64,000 nt of DNA from assembly GCA_964016885.1 (NCBI GenBank), contig OZ024742.1:120477870-120541869 (forward strand), in the 5' to 3' direction. Made by a program: the position numbers and the translations under genes. Within the stretch, counting starts at the first letter, position 1, and each line of letters begins with the position of its first letter. The notes beneath the pieces are model-generated. The model was not told where the DNA came from and made no database searches. It worked only from the letters and a program-made list of their open reading frames with translations. The stretch comes from Eledone cirrhosa. Taxonomy: Eukaryota; Mollusca; Cephalopoda; Octopoda; Eledonidae. Positions 44,630 through 55,803 of this stretch are shown piece after piece.

Positions 44630-44870
44630 AACGATCGACTTTCGTCAAATCGGACCGAGGGAACAATGTTTCCGTTGGTCTTTCCAATTGCTAATACTAT
44701 CTATCGGTCGCAACTCCAGGTAGAAGGAGCAACGTGAAATAAAGTGTCTTGCTCAAGGACATAACGCATCACCTGGTCCAAGAATCGAACTCACAACCTT
44801 ACGATTGCGAATCCAATTCTCTAACCACTCAGCCACACATTTTACGTCCGCTTTTCCCTGCTTGCAAGTA
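44630..44870 (-). mobile_element. tRNA-derived SINE
   Basis: The minus strand reads A-box 'gtggctgagtggttagag', B-box 'ggttgtgagttcgattctt', 'gtccttgagcaagacacttt' and 'ggaaacattgttccctcgg'. It matches 3664-3926. Its head is preceded (44840-44870) by the tail motif 'cgcttttccctgcttgcaag'. Confidence 0.75.
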
Positions 44871-45214
44871 TATGTATATGTATATATAAATATACATATA
44901 TATATATATATATGTAGATAAATCTACCAAGAGTTTACGGTAGTGTCCAATCCGTATGAAGAACTCAATGTAATCCGGATATCATGGAAAGAAGACGGCA
45001 TATATATGTGTTTGGTATGTATATTTAATTTTGATAGTTTGTATAATTTTGTATAATTTTGTACATAGATCTGTTGAATATGCATGCCAATTCTAACACA
45101 TATATATCCTAGAAACGATCGTTAAATAATGAACTTTTTTTGTTTAATATAAGGAACTGTTTCATTGTTTTATTCATTATTTTTTTAATATTTTATATAT
45201 ATATATATATATAT

Positions 45215-45331
45215 ATAGGAACGAGTAGGACCCCGACGGCTGAGCTCAAGCCGTTTCGACAGCTAATTCTGAACTAGAATTAGCTGTCGAAACGGCTTGA
45301 GCTCAGCCGTCGGGGTCCTACTCGTTCCTAT
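45215..45331. repeat. Perfect 56-bp inverted repeat (hairpin), 5-nt loop
   Basis: The arms 45215-45270 and 45276-45331 are exact reverse complements around GAACT. The outer part is 'ataggaacgagtaggacccc' and the inner part 'ctcaagccgtttcgacagct'. On the right it is followed by an 80-bp stretch (45332-45412) that also flanks the hairpin at 55680. I count this as one repeat family. Confidence 0.95.
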
Positions 45332-45412
45332 TACCCACTCTACTACCCTAAGTATTGAGTACTTTGGTGCGTTATGGTCCACCTGGTTCCTTACCACATT
45401 TCCTTCGTTATA
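45332..45412. repeat. Unique-looking flank shared by the two hairpin repeats
   Basis: 'acccactctactaccctaag', 'tattgagtactttggtgcgt' and 'ccttaccacatttccttcgt' reappear inverted at 55602-55679, bounded in both cases by (TA)n. Confidence 0.9.
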
Positions 45413-45829
45413 TATATATACATACATACATACATACATATATACATATATATGTGTACGTGTATGTAATGTATGTAATGTATGTGTGTGTATCTGTTGA
45501 GGTGTTTATATATATGTGTTTATAAAACAATGGGTTATGTAAAAGTAATAAACATTTTTGACGCTGCTACAAGTCTAGAAATGTGTGCAGGAGGAATATT
45601 GTGAATTATATAGACAACTCCAGCTATTTAACTAATGTATTTTATCAACTCCAGATGATTAAAAAGTGAAAAGATAAAGTGAAGAAGCATCTAACTGGAA
45701 GAAGATAAATTTTATAGAAACATTGTGAATATAAATTTAGTCAAATTTTATTTTCATAAGAAACATTTAAAATCTGTTGATTTAAAAACAGAAAATAGAA
45801 GTCTCCAACTATTGATCATAGACATGCAA

Positions 45830-45863
<34 letters not shown>

Positions 45864-45945
45864 ATAATAATAAAATTGAAGACTAAAATCCAAAGAGGGC
45901 TCGATAAGGAAAATATATATCAAATATATAAGAACCGTAGAGCAA

Positions 45946-46074
45946 ATATTTATTAAAATAACAGATTAAAGTTTAAGCAAAGAATCGCTGCTTTCACCCT
46001 TAACGGGATCTTCTGAAGATCCCGTTAAGGGTGAAAGCAGCGATTCTTTGCTTAAACTTTAATCTGTTATTTTA

Positions 46075-46082
<8 letters not shown>
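45946..46082. repeat. Perfect 68-bp palindrome, 1-nt centre
   Basis: The arms 45946-46013 and 46015-46082 are exact reverse complements around T46014. The core is GGGATCTTC-T-GAAGATCCC, then 'ccttaacgggatcttc' and 'aagaatcgctgctttcaccc' outward. The right edge is a (TA)n tract. An assembly or amplification origin cannot be ruled out. Confidence 0.95.
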
Positions 46083-46119
<37 letters not shown>

Positions 46120-46293
46120 AGAGTGTTAAAGTTTGCTTGGAACATTGTGGAATATTAAAAAATAGTTGTTTTGGAAGTCTCAACAATGCAGATGTGTAAC
46201 AGAATTAGGTGGTAATGAGAGAGGGAGATGTAAGAGGAAATATAGAAAGAGACGTAGAGAGCTTAAAGAATGAAGGAAAAGTGTAAAAAATAA

Positions 46294-46425
46294 TTGTTTC
46301 TACTTTAGGCACAAGGCCAGCAAATACCCAGTGCATTACTGGTACTATATTTTATCGACCCTGTAAGGATGAAAGGCAAAGTTAACCTCGGCGGGATTTG
46401 AACTCAGAATGGAAAGGGCCGTAAC
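46294..46425 (-). mobile_element. OK-type SINE, head missing
   Basis: 'tctactttaggcacaaggcc', 'ttttatcgaccctgtaagga' and 'ctcggcgggatttgaactca' are the reversed 3' end, body and B box. The tRNA-like head is lost beyond 46425. Confidence 0.75.
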
Positions 46426-46808
46426 ACAAGATAGAGTTACTTTGGAAGCGACTTAATAGTCCCTATATTTCGGATTTCACATCCAACAACAGAGGGGTTT
46501 TCCAAGGGGAAATAGTTACATCGGAGGACAATGCGTGGCACACAGTAAACAACGAAGGCCACGTGTTGTCCTTCTATGTTGTCTTTCTATGGCTGAAAGC
46601 CCTTCCTATCACCAACCACTTCACAGGGTGGGGGGAGCACAGCTGCGAGAAATGTGTGTCCCTGTGCAGGGGTGGGGGGGGGGGGGGGTTGAAGTAGTGA
46701 AGTTGAGAATAACTGTTAGGGGGTGCTAGTGGAAAGAAGAGGGTAGATCTGGTCACATTGTAAGCTGCAGGTCGAGTCTTCTTCAGCACTGCATAGCGAC
46801 ATATATAT
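46426..46808. other. Mostly unassigned, with a reversed tail scrap at 46585-46625
   Basis: 'gctgaaagcccttcctatca' followed by 'ccaaccacttcacagggtgg' echoes the reversed LINE tail. A G14 run lies at 46675-46688. Confidence 0.4.
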
Positions 46809-47140
46809 ATGTTCAATTCTCAGACCAGGTGATGTGTTGTTTCCTTGAGCAAGACACTTTATTTCACATTGCTCCAGCTTAGTCAACTGTAGAAATGAGA
46901 TGATAGGACTGGGTTCCTATCATTCCACTGCAAAGTGGTCGTGGAGGTGCCACAGCAAAAAAGCACCCAGCCCACACTGTAAAGTGGACGTGTAGGTGCC
47001 ACGGAAAAAAAGCACCCAGCACTCATTGTAAATGAGGTTGGTGTTAGGAAGGGCATCCAGCTGTAGAAATCAAGCCATAATCAGTTCCCGTCCCACCCTT
47101 GCAAGCAAGAAAAAGCGGACATAAAATGATGATGAAATGA
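46809..47140 (+). mobile_element. SINE with LINE tail, head truncated
   Basis: It begins at the B box 'gttcaattctcagaccaggt', continues 'gagcaagacactttatttca' and two UTR modules, then 'ggttggtgttaggaagggca' and the 'aaaagcggac' terminus with (ATG)n. It is a close relative of the copy at 4146-4478. Confidence 0.8.
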
Positions 47141-47319
47141 TAATATATATATATATAAACATATACACACACACATATATCCCTGTCAGATTGACACGCT
47201 CGATCATCACCTTTTCAAAAAAAGTATATCATACACAAAACCCCAGTGTCGACAGTTTTCCAAGAGATGGCAACATGAAATGAACTGTTATTTTTCTCTA
47301 AAAGAACTTTTTCTGGCCT

Positions 47320-47560
47320 GCTTGTCTCCTCAATGTTTCTATTTCTTTTTTAATTTCCCATTCTATCTTCTGATGAAGGACTAGCATCTGAAACATTAAG
47401 ACCTCTTTTCCTACTACATCAAGAGTAAAACTAATAATATATTTCTTCATTGTGCTGTGTCGTTTGCTTTCTTATTTTTGTTTGCCTTTTGCTGTGTGTG
47501 TGTGGAAAACGGACGTTAAACAATAATGATGATGATGATGATGATGATAGAGAAAAATAA
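47320..47560 (+). mobile_element. Family D interspersed repeat plus tail scrap
   Basis: 'tttctatttcttttttaatt', 'ctgatgaaggactagcatct', 'ttttcctactacatcaagag' and 'ttcttcattgtgctgtgtcg' recur at 60585-60765. 47503-47549 is an RTE tail end ('gtggaaaacggacgttaaac' and (GATG)n). Confidence 0.55.
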
Positions 47561-48249
47561 AGAAAAGTAGATTAATTTGGAAGTATGAGGATGCTAAAGA
47601 TATTTAAAGGAAAGGGTTAAAGAAAAAAAGAAATGGAAAAGAAATTAAAAAGTAGCTGACAGTGTTTAGATGTTTTCCTCAATCTTGAATTAATTTTAAT
47701 TATTACAGAAACTAGGATAGATTAAAAAAGATTTCTCCAGTCTCTATTTCAATCTTAGTCGTAGTAGAATTGTATTTTATTTATTTATTGCTCATTAATT
47801 CAGCAAACAGAAGATTGAAGACTTACAAATTTTAAAACTAGTCGTTTTTATCTATACTGAAAAGATGCAAATATCACATACCTGTTCGGCTGCTGCTGTA
47901 TATTTGTTCAAAACTTAAGTTTCACTCTGTCACTACTATAAGTTTCTGATATGGTATGACGTACATCAAGTCTATGATAAGTATCAAAAATACTACTATT
48001 ACTATCATTAATGATGAATAGTTACACAGAAACAAAAATAGATGCATTGTTAAAGAGAAAAATGTTTATCTATATCTAACAGAGCCTCACAAATGCTTCT
48101 GCGGATTTACTGTGGATTCTTTCAGTCTCCATTAACTGTCATGCTGTTACAGTGACGACTGCTTCTCATGCCATGCTGCTCTTAATGAGATAAAAAAAAC
48201 ATGGCCTGAATGGTACAGGCATCCCTTCCCAGCTTGAGCCAGCAAAGCT

Positions 48250-48560
48250 GGACAGAGGGGGCAACAAAGGGCTAGACGGCATGACAATCTTCACGTTCCA
48301 CAGGAGTAGGCCCCTCAGCTTCGATGCTAGATGTTGCCACACATTGGATGCTACTTGTTGCAACCTGGTGCATTCAGCTACCAGTCCAGGCTTCACTGCC
48401 CACCAGATCAAAGAGAGCAAACTGTTAAAGTATCGGCTGCGCTTTGACAGGTTTGTGTTTGAGCCTGTGGCAGTAGAGACTTCCGCAGTTCTTGGCACCC
48501 AGATAACATCCCTGCTAAGTGGGGTGGTTGTTCCAGCGCATTTCCCTCGCCATCCTTCAG
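48250..48560 (+). pseudogene. Possible retroelement C-terminal (restriction-like endonuclease) fragment
   Basis: The plus frame reads LDGMTIFTFHRSRPLSFDAR, then CCHTLDATCC, and later LLKYRLRFDRFVFEPVAVET. The pattern D-G-(L/M)-T-(I/L) ... (W/F)-D-x-(T/R)-C ... K-Y ... F-x-P-(V/F)-A-V-E-T is one I associate with C-terminal regions of metazoan retroelement proteins with a PD-(D/E)xK-like fold. This is from memory and unverified. The minus-strand ORF 48166-48498 is its shadow. GC is above the flanks. Confidence 0.35.
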
Positions 48561-50003
48561 GACAATGTTTTTTCCATCCTGTCGACTAGGACCGTGAGGC
48601 AGGCTGACCCTTAAATTTCAATTATGGTAGTGGCGTGTGGATTAGATTTACTTCCATAAGCATGATTAGCTTTTCATAGATATAAACTACTGCGTAAGCA
48701 GTAGTAAGCTTAAGTGTGAGAAATCGCAACTTAAGAATGTTTATCATAGCTGTCATCCTTATAAAAAGAATGACTATATTGTGTGTGTATGTATTTGTGT
48801 ATGTATTTGTGTATGCACTGTGTGCATGTGCAGATTTTTGAAAATGCATACCTATAACTTTTATAAAATGTGATAAGTTGAAGTAATAAAATCAAAGAGA
48901 AGGTAAAAGATCCATAATAAATCTGGAAAAGGCTATTACATAAATCTCAAAAATTGGCTTTCTTGAAAGGTTTTACTCACTAAGTAGTTGGAGAATTTTG
49001 GCCAACAAACTGTAATCCTAAATGATATAGAGCTTAGGTTAAGACTGTTAAGATATCATATGTCAAAGAAAAATAATAATCAAATGTCTTTCATTACTGA
49101 TTCCAACTTCAAATATATATAATTCTTGGATTTACTAAAAATATTCAAAGTAGTTAAAAGCAAAAGCAATGTTATTGCATTACTATAATGGATCAATAAT
49201 GCCATAACAAATGCTATTCTATATGGAATGCCATTATGGTCAGACTAACAGTATTGAAATTATTTGAAAGATTTTTTCTCTTTACAACCTTTCATCGATA
49301 TAGAAAAATCAGTAACAACGTTATTTTTCTATTCCTTTATTAAATGTAGTATGAGAAAAGATGAACTAAAAACTGAAATGTTCCATGAAGATAAAATGAT
49401 TTAATCTTTCGTGAAACATAGACAAATGACAACAATACAAATGAATAGTGATGAATTACAACAATAAGAACAACAAAACTCATAACAACATGACAAACAG
49501 TTCCTTTTGTGGAAATCTTACTGGAAACATAGCATCTGAGAATAAATCAATGACTACTTAGTTGTAAAGGAAAATTCCTAAGTGAAGCAACAATCAAATA
49601 ATTTTATTATGATATCAAGGTTGAGATGAGTGCATCAAGTAAAACCCTGACCAACCAAGTAGACAATCTAGTTTCAATTCTCTGCTGGAACAATTTTATT
49701 TCACTTATATCACTAATGCCCTTGAAAACACTGTACAAATGTCATGCTTTGTGCTAATGTAAATCAATATTCTGATACAAGGCTTAGTGAGAAGATGTTT
49801 TGTTTACATTTTCTTTTTTCTTCGGCTAGTTCAGCTCCAGGTGGCAAGAAGTAATATCTCTACTTTTAACAAAAGGATATGACAACAAAAATATTGCAGG
49901 GTTGCAATCTAGAACTTGTAGTTAATGATAGTCAGCCATCAATCTGCTATCACAAACATCCTATCAAGTTGGCACCCAATGTCAAGGTCATTTATTGCTC
50001 ACC
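48561..50003. other. AT-rich, nothing assigned
   Basis: No gene or repeat recognised. Confidence 0.45.
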
Positions 50004-50187
50004 TTAACCCTTTCATTATTATATTTCTAATAAAATACACTGCCTGTGATTTTCAAATCATTTTGAAAATAATCACATATTGAGGGATTTGGTAAAATAA
50101 CTTCCCCATTATTAAACTAGTGTTGAAAATATAAATTAACTAAGTTTCTTGTATAAAATGATGGTGATTTGATATGAAAAGAGTTAA
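50004..50187 (+). mobile_element. Family B MITE, internally deleted
   Basis: TTAACCCTTTCATTATTATA to GAGTTAA. The 'atcatagaaccaggggcag' region near the 3' end is missing, leaving 184 bp. Confidence 0.75.
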
Positions 50188-51535
50188 ATCCCCCTGACAA
50201 TTAATAGTAAGCTCTTGAGGCGTGAAAGGCTCAGTTATTCCAGATGGAATATCACACAGAGCCTTAGACTCTGAGCTTACTACTGATATATACATCTATA
50301 TCAATTCTGGTTCTCAAGAAATTTCACATAATTTGATATGAATACTGGTCACCCTATCAAAAATTGACAGATATTTAATGACTATATTCACAAAATTCAG
50401 TAAAAGAGCCCTTAAATATCACTGCTATTATATTTTTTAATGATGCCATAAGCTATGCAGGATAATTGACTATGTATAACAAATTTTCAAACTTACATTT
50501 CAGCAAAATCTTTAAAGCTTGTCACATTTTCAAAAACCCACCAAATGATCAGATAGAAAACACATTTTAAAATCAAAAGGACTTTATAGTGAATCAAACT
50601 TATCTCCCTTAAATTTCTTCTATGTTACTGACAGAGATACAGAAAATATGTAGTAAATCATTTAAATCCTTAGTAAACATAAAAACTGGAAAAAATATTC
50701 AGCAATCAACCACACAAAAAAGGAGATAAAATTTATTTATAAAACATAACCATACAAACATGCGATAAAAAGTTTGCAAACATACATAATGAATACATAT
50801 CTAGACAAAATATATAAATGTCAATGTATAAATCTAAGTTAATTATAGATTGAACTACATCTGTCAAATAAATACTGCAGAGCTAAGATAAGAACTTATA
50901 GACAAGTAAAAACTTCAAAAATAATGCGTGAATTCTAGCAAATATGCTAAGAAATTGTCATGAAAAAGTTCACTGTTGCTTTATAAACTTTCAAGTATAT
51001 ACACAGCCACAATAAAATAATCAGCTCAATAGGTGTTAGCATCTAAAACAGATGTCAATGCATTAATGGTTATCACGACAAGTTTCTATACAAGAAACAT
51101 TGTGGCAATACACAAATCAAAAGCCATCTAAAAAAGACCACTAAAAGAAAATTAGGTCTTCATATCTTAATGCAAGCTACTTGATGCTGACATAAGTCAA
51201 ACAAGTTTGTGTAATAAGTTATAGTCTTTGCCAATACTATCACCTTAAAACCAGCTGACAGTTTTTCATAAAATATTAAAATTCCTTTCAACATCATAAT
51301 GGTATGGGCTAGAAAGACCTGCAATACACTTATACATTCACCACATGTCATCTAAGAAGTCCAATACTTTCAATACTTCAAATACTTCATAAAAATAAAT
51401 GAACTTTTTTTGTCCGATATGTATCTTCTCACATATTACATATCAATAGCTGTAATTGTCTTTGTTATATACATCAGTCAATTTGTTAAGTTACAGTAAA
51501 TGACAGAGCATTAAGTTGTGCTTAACCTTTCATCT
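50188..51535. other. AT-rich, nothing assigned
   Basis: No gene or repeat recognised. Confidence 0.45.
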
Positions 51536-51690
51536 ACCTAAAATACTATACTATCCTCATTCTTCTACAGCCACAACAATACACACTATCTAGTGCCTCC
51601 TTCCTCATATTACAGCCTTGAAACATCACACTTTTTACACATGCCCTATATAATTTGCCTTCCATGCAGAAAGGGAGATATCTGCTGCCA
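51536..51690 (-). pseudogene. Possible LINE scrap
   Basis: The minus strand from about 51675 reads MEGKLYRACVKSVMFQGC, which resembles the 'KGRLYDACIRTAMLHG' region of RTE-like proteins. It is short and otherwise unsupported. Confidence 0.3.
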
Positions 51691-52092
51691 TACAGAGGGG
51701 GAGATATCTGCTGCCATACAGAGGGAGATATCTGCTGCCATACAGAGGGAGATATCTGCTGCTATATAGAGAGGGAGATATTTGCTGCCATACAGAGGGA
51801 GATATCTGCTGTTATATAGAGAGGGAGATATCTGCTGCCATACAGAGGGAGATATCTGCTGCCATACAGAGGGAGATATCTGCTGCTATATAGAGAGGGA
51901 GATATCTGCTGCCATACAGAGGGAGATATCTGCCTTCCATACAGAGGGAGATATCTGCCTTCCATACAGAGAGGGAGATATCTGCCTTCCATACAGAGGG
52001 AGATATCTGCCTTCCATACAGACAGAGGGAGATATCGGCTGCCATACAGAGGGAGATATCTGCTGCCATACAGAGGGAGATATCTGCTGCCA
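51670..52092. repeat. 24/26-bp minisatellite with GATATC core
   Basis: Units 'gatatctgctgccatacaga' plus 'ggga' (24 bp), a 26-bp form with 'gctatatagagaggga', and a later 'gccttcc' form. The seed is visible on the left as 'ttgccttccatgcagaaagg'. The main unit is a multiple of three without stops, so long ORFs appear on both strands; none is a gene. Confidence 0.95.
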
Positions 52093-52149
52093 ACAGAAAC
52101 AATATCTCTTCAATGACCCATTGATTGATCCTCTATGTTGCTAATCCTG

Positions 52150-52480
52150 CAAGAATCGGCAACAATATCTCCCTCAAATAACACCCTACTGTCTTTTTGA
52201 AAAAAAAACAACAAAGGAAGAACACATTGTATTATGTAGTCCTTGATACATTATTCATGAAAATATAGACATGTTATAAAACCAATGCATATAAAGATTT
52301 AAAACATACTTTAAATGCATTGTTTGGGCTTCTAGTCATTTGAAATTTTTATAACATTGTCCCTATGCTTTCAAAAACTGCCTTGAAACTCAATTCATAT
52401 ATAGACAGGGTGGTCATGACTGGAACACTTTTGATCATAGGTCTGTTAGATTTACAACAACAAATCTCTAAATTGATTCT
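52150..52480 (+). mobile_element. Family E interspersed repeat
   Basis: 'caacaatatctccctcaaat', 'aacaccctactgtctttttg', 'tggtcatgactggaacactt' and 'gatcataggtctgttagatt' are in the same order as 11046-11245, with an insert of about 180 bp between the halves. Confidence 0.5.
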
Positions 52481-53364
52481 ATCCATCTCAAAGCTATACT
52501 AGTTCTAACAGAATTTTCCTCAATTGCCACCAAACCACCATAAAGTAACAGTGTGTATTTGTTCACACTTTACTATGCTAGTGCATTTGATGCACCTAAA
52601 GCTTTGATTCCTTTTCCACCAACCAGAGATCATAAAGCAGTGTTTATGTACCCATCTTACACCTCATTGACTTCCTGATTAATCTCATTCTGCATGATAT
52701 AGCAGAACAATTTAAATGATATTTCAGTGCATTATTTCCATAATTTAGTCATGTATCATTCCTACACTAACTTTATATTTTCTCTGAAAATATTTTGTAT
52801 CTGATTCTCATCAGTCTTCTTTTGTTATCCAAACTACTCCTCATAATTACATTAATATTTACAAATATCTTAAACCTATTCAATTTCAGATTATACACTC
52901 CTACAATTTCCACAAATTTAGTATATACTTTTAATTCACCTAATATAAGCTGTATAATTAATATTCATATTTCTAATGAGATCATCATCACCATCGTCTG
53001 TTTTTCCATGCTTGCATCGTCTGCAGAAGGTCCAATATTATAGCATAAACAACACTATATGGTTAAAGAGAATAATTCATATCTGCAGTAATGGGATATG
53101 GATTTATTCTCACAATATATACTGATAAATTAGTATTTAGATTGGATTTCAAATTACTACAACCTACATATTATTCGATCAACATTTTCATAACACTTAT
53201 CACTACTAGTAAAGAAACTGAAATATATTAGTACAAACATATTAGTTCCAGGTAAATGTATAGGGCAAAAGAAACTGATTCAAATTAATTCAAAGATAAG
53301 CAATGAAAAATATTAAAACAAGTTTATCTACTTAAATAAATAAACAAAATAATTTGTACAAATA
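52481..53364. other. Unassigned; reversed tail scrap at 52980-53025
   Basis: 'atcatcatcaccatcgtctg' followed by 'tttttccatgcttgcatcg' is the family tail reversed. Nothing else is recognised. Confidence 0.45.
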
Positions 53365-53440
53365 TTTGTTTCTACTTTAGGCACAAGGCCAGCAATAACC
53401 CAGTTCATTACTGGTACTTTATTTTATCGACCCCGTAGTA
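53365..53440 (-). mobile_element. OK-type SINE, 3' end only
   Basis: 'tttctactttaggcacaagg', 'ttactggtactttattttat' and 'cgaccccgta' give 76 bp of the reversed 3' end. Confidence 0.75.
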
Positions 53441-53589
53441 CAAATATTAATAGCACATTTGACTACAACATATATAAGGCTTCCTAATGTAGTGTTAGTG
53501 GTTTTATAGCTTGTATGGTTTACATATTATCAGAAATTATACTCAGCTAAAATCATTTCAAACTCTGAATTCTAATCTAGCTCAACAAA

Positions 53590-53839
53590 TTCAACCCCTT
53601 TCAGACCAAACCACCTGACACTGTCTCAAAACTGTTTCTTTAAAGTGTTTATCATCATTCTCATCATTATTTTACAACTGTTTATGAAAAAAAAACTTAA
53701 ATTTATCTCCAAACACCAGCTTAATAATGAGAAAGTTAATTATATTTCTAAATTCCACCAAATTCTTGATTATTTTCAAAATTGTTTGAAAATCATAAGC
53801 AGTGAGTTTCAATAGGAATATGGTAATGAAATGGTTAAC
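53590..53839 (-). mobile_element. Family B MITE
   Basis: 'caacccctttcagaccaaac' to 'aatatggtaatgaaatggtt' and TTAA. It is the reversed family order with 'ccaccaaattcttgattatt' in the middle. Confidence 0.7.
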
Positions 53840-53987
53840 TGTTGAATTATGGAAATTATCACCATACAAACTAGTCCATAACAAGTTTTGTGGGCGAAAT
53901 AAATAAAGTCACTTTCAACATATATTTCTTCACCAAACTATAAAACAGTTATATTTTTTAGATTATTATTATGATTTTTATTATCAA

Positions 53988-54120
53988 GGGCAGTGGATTG
54001 GCAGTATCGGTAGAGCGTCAGACACCATGCTTTGCAGCATCGAGTTATGGCCCTTTACGATCTGGGTTCAAATCCTGCCGAGGTTAACTTTGCCTTTCAT
54101 ACTCACAGAATCGATTTAAC
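53988..54120 (+). mobile_element. OK-type tRNA-derived SINE
   Basis: 'gggcagtggattggcagtat', 'tgctttgcagcatcgagtta', the B box 'gggttcaaatcctgccgagg' and 'gccttcatactcacagaatc'-like body. The 3' end is lost. Confidence 0.75.
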
Positions 54121-55510
54121 CGACTTTCCCCTCCCCAAAACAATTATTATTATTATTATACACACACCAAACAAGTGATGAATCTTAATTTCTTCATTTA
54201 ATCTTCACATTTTGATAATGAAGGTATTAACATATCTTTGATATACTTCTATACAAAAGTTTGAAACCCCCAAAATCTGTCCTGTAATTCATTCCTTAAA
54301 CATTCTAGCATGCCCATTGTACTGGATCTGTGATCTCTTGATGTGGAGAAGTTACAGTTCTACCTGGAGCGACTCCATCATCTGAGCTATGCACCCTATT
54401 GAGTAACGATACTCTCCATGGACCCTCCCTAATAACACCATTTCAGCTACTTGTATTTGCAATCACTACTCAAAATTCATGACCATAAGCAAGGTCAGGG
54501 CACAAACATTGAATTGAAGATAACAAGTTTAACTTTTCCACCTCCCTCCCTTTTGATAAAGTGCTGAAGTTGACACATCATTATACCAGCTCCAGCAAGC
54601 CTTGCATCTAATTCTGGAGAAGTGACAAAAAGCCTCCTTGATAGAGTCTAACATTGAAAGGTTTTGACTTAGCCCCATTCATTGGATTCCAGCTTAACCC
54701 CGAAATCCTCCCATGTCTTTATTTTGGACACCTTGACTGTCTCCGCAGCAATTCTTTGTGTCTGCCTGTACCACAAGTGCAAGAAGGAGGACTTATTTAT
54801 AAGCCAAGTCGTGTAAGCCTTTGGCAGGTCCTGGGCAACCTACAGAATAAAGTTGGAGTCATTGGTGGATGGGGAAGTCAGGATCAGGTACGCAGACACC
54901 ATTACATCCAAATTCAGAGAATTACAAAAACATTAAGCTAGATTAGTAGATATTAAGAAAACTTGGCAGCGGGTGGAATGAGGTAAAACAGGAAGGCATT
55001 TATTGTAGAGTGAGATTCAATATAAAGAAAATCATAGAGAACTTATGTAAAAAAAAGTACTAAAAAGATCCCCTCCCCCCCTATCAAATAGAAAGATGTA
55101 TAAATAGATAGATGAAATGCTACAAATGAATAAAATTGGAGCCTATTTCTGAGTCAGGTAGGACACAATAGCTAATTAATATAGTTGGCATCATTCACTT
55201 GAGTTAATATATTGAGATTTGAGTGTATAGCATAAGAATAATATCTGTGAGAAAATCTATAAGAATTTGTATTCTAACAGTCTTCCCTGGCAGCAAAAAT
55301 CATACGAAAAAATAACAAACCCCACACAAAATTATTAATAAAATATAATCATACAGAGCCAATTCTGATGAGAAATTACACGATATCAAAAATCAAGAGA
55401 CAGCAAAATATTTTTAGCATTTCAGGAAAAATATTCCACATATATACATAGTTATTAATGTCACATGAACTTCAGTAAATATCAAGAATGTATGTCTCAT
55501 TGCCATATAT
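54121..55510. other. Unassigned; somewhat GC-richer 54290-54950
   Basis: 54654-54941 holds a 95-codon plus-strand ORF with no recognisable domain. The section could be a decayed mobile element, but I have no second copy or motif to support that. Confidence 0.35.
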
Positions 55511-55534
55511 AACTTGATATTATATTATATTATA

Positions 55535-55542
55535 TGTGTGTC

Positions 55543-55601
<59 letters not shown>
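55535..55601. repeat. (TG)n(TA)n microsatellite
   Basis: A dinucleotide tract ends exactly where the hairpin repeat flank begins. Confidence 0.9.
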
Positions 55602-55603
<2 letters not shown>

Positions 55604-55803
55604 CGAAGGAAGTGTGGTAAGGAACCAGATGGACCATAACGCACTAGAGTACTCAATACTTAGGGTAGTAGAGTGGGTAATAGGAAAATGTTTCACCCTG
55701 ACGGCAGGGTTCAAGCCGTTTCGATGGCTATTACTGAACTGAGTCCAGAAATAGCCTTCGAAACAGCTTGAGCTCTGCCGGCAGGGTGAAACATTTTCCT
55801 ATA
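55602..55803. repeat. Hairpin repeat, second copy (reverse orientation)
   Basis: 55602-55679 is the reverse complement of 45332-45412. 55680-55802 is an imperfect hairpin whose arms begin 'ataggaaaatgtttcaccct' and end 'agggtgaaacattttcctat', with the inner 'tcaagccgtttcga' shared with the 45215 copy. 55803-55840 repeats the arm end 'gtgaaacattttcctatata' once more. Confidence 0.9.

Noticed and set aside
46675..46688. G-quadruplex candidate
   Set aside because: A single G run rather than four spaced runs, and homopolymer length is error-prone in assemblies.
48166..48498. 110-codon minus-strand ORF
   Set aside because: The complementary plus frame carries the more family-like motif pattern, so this one is probably its shadow.
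51762..52144. ORFs of 75-120 codons on both strands
   Set aside because: A 24-bp repeat divisible by three creates them; no domain is present.
54654..54941. 95-codon ORF
   Set aside because: No recognisable family and no second copy to support a mobile-element origin; left as unassigned.
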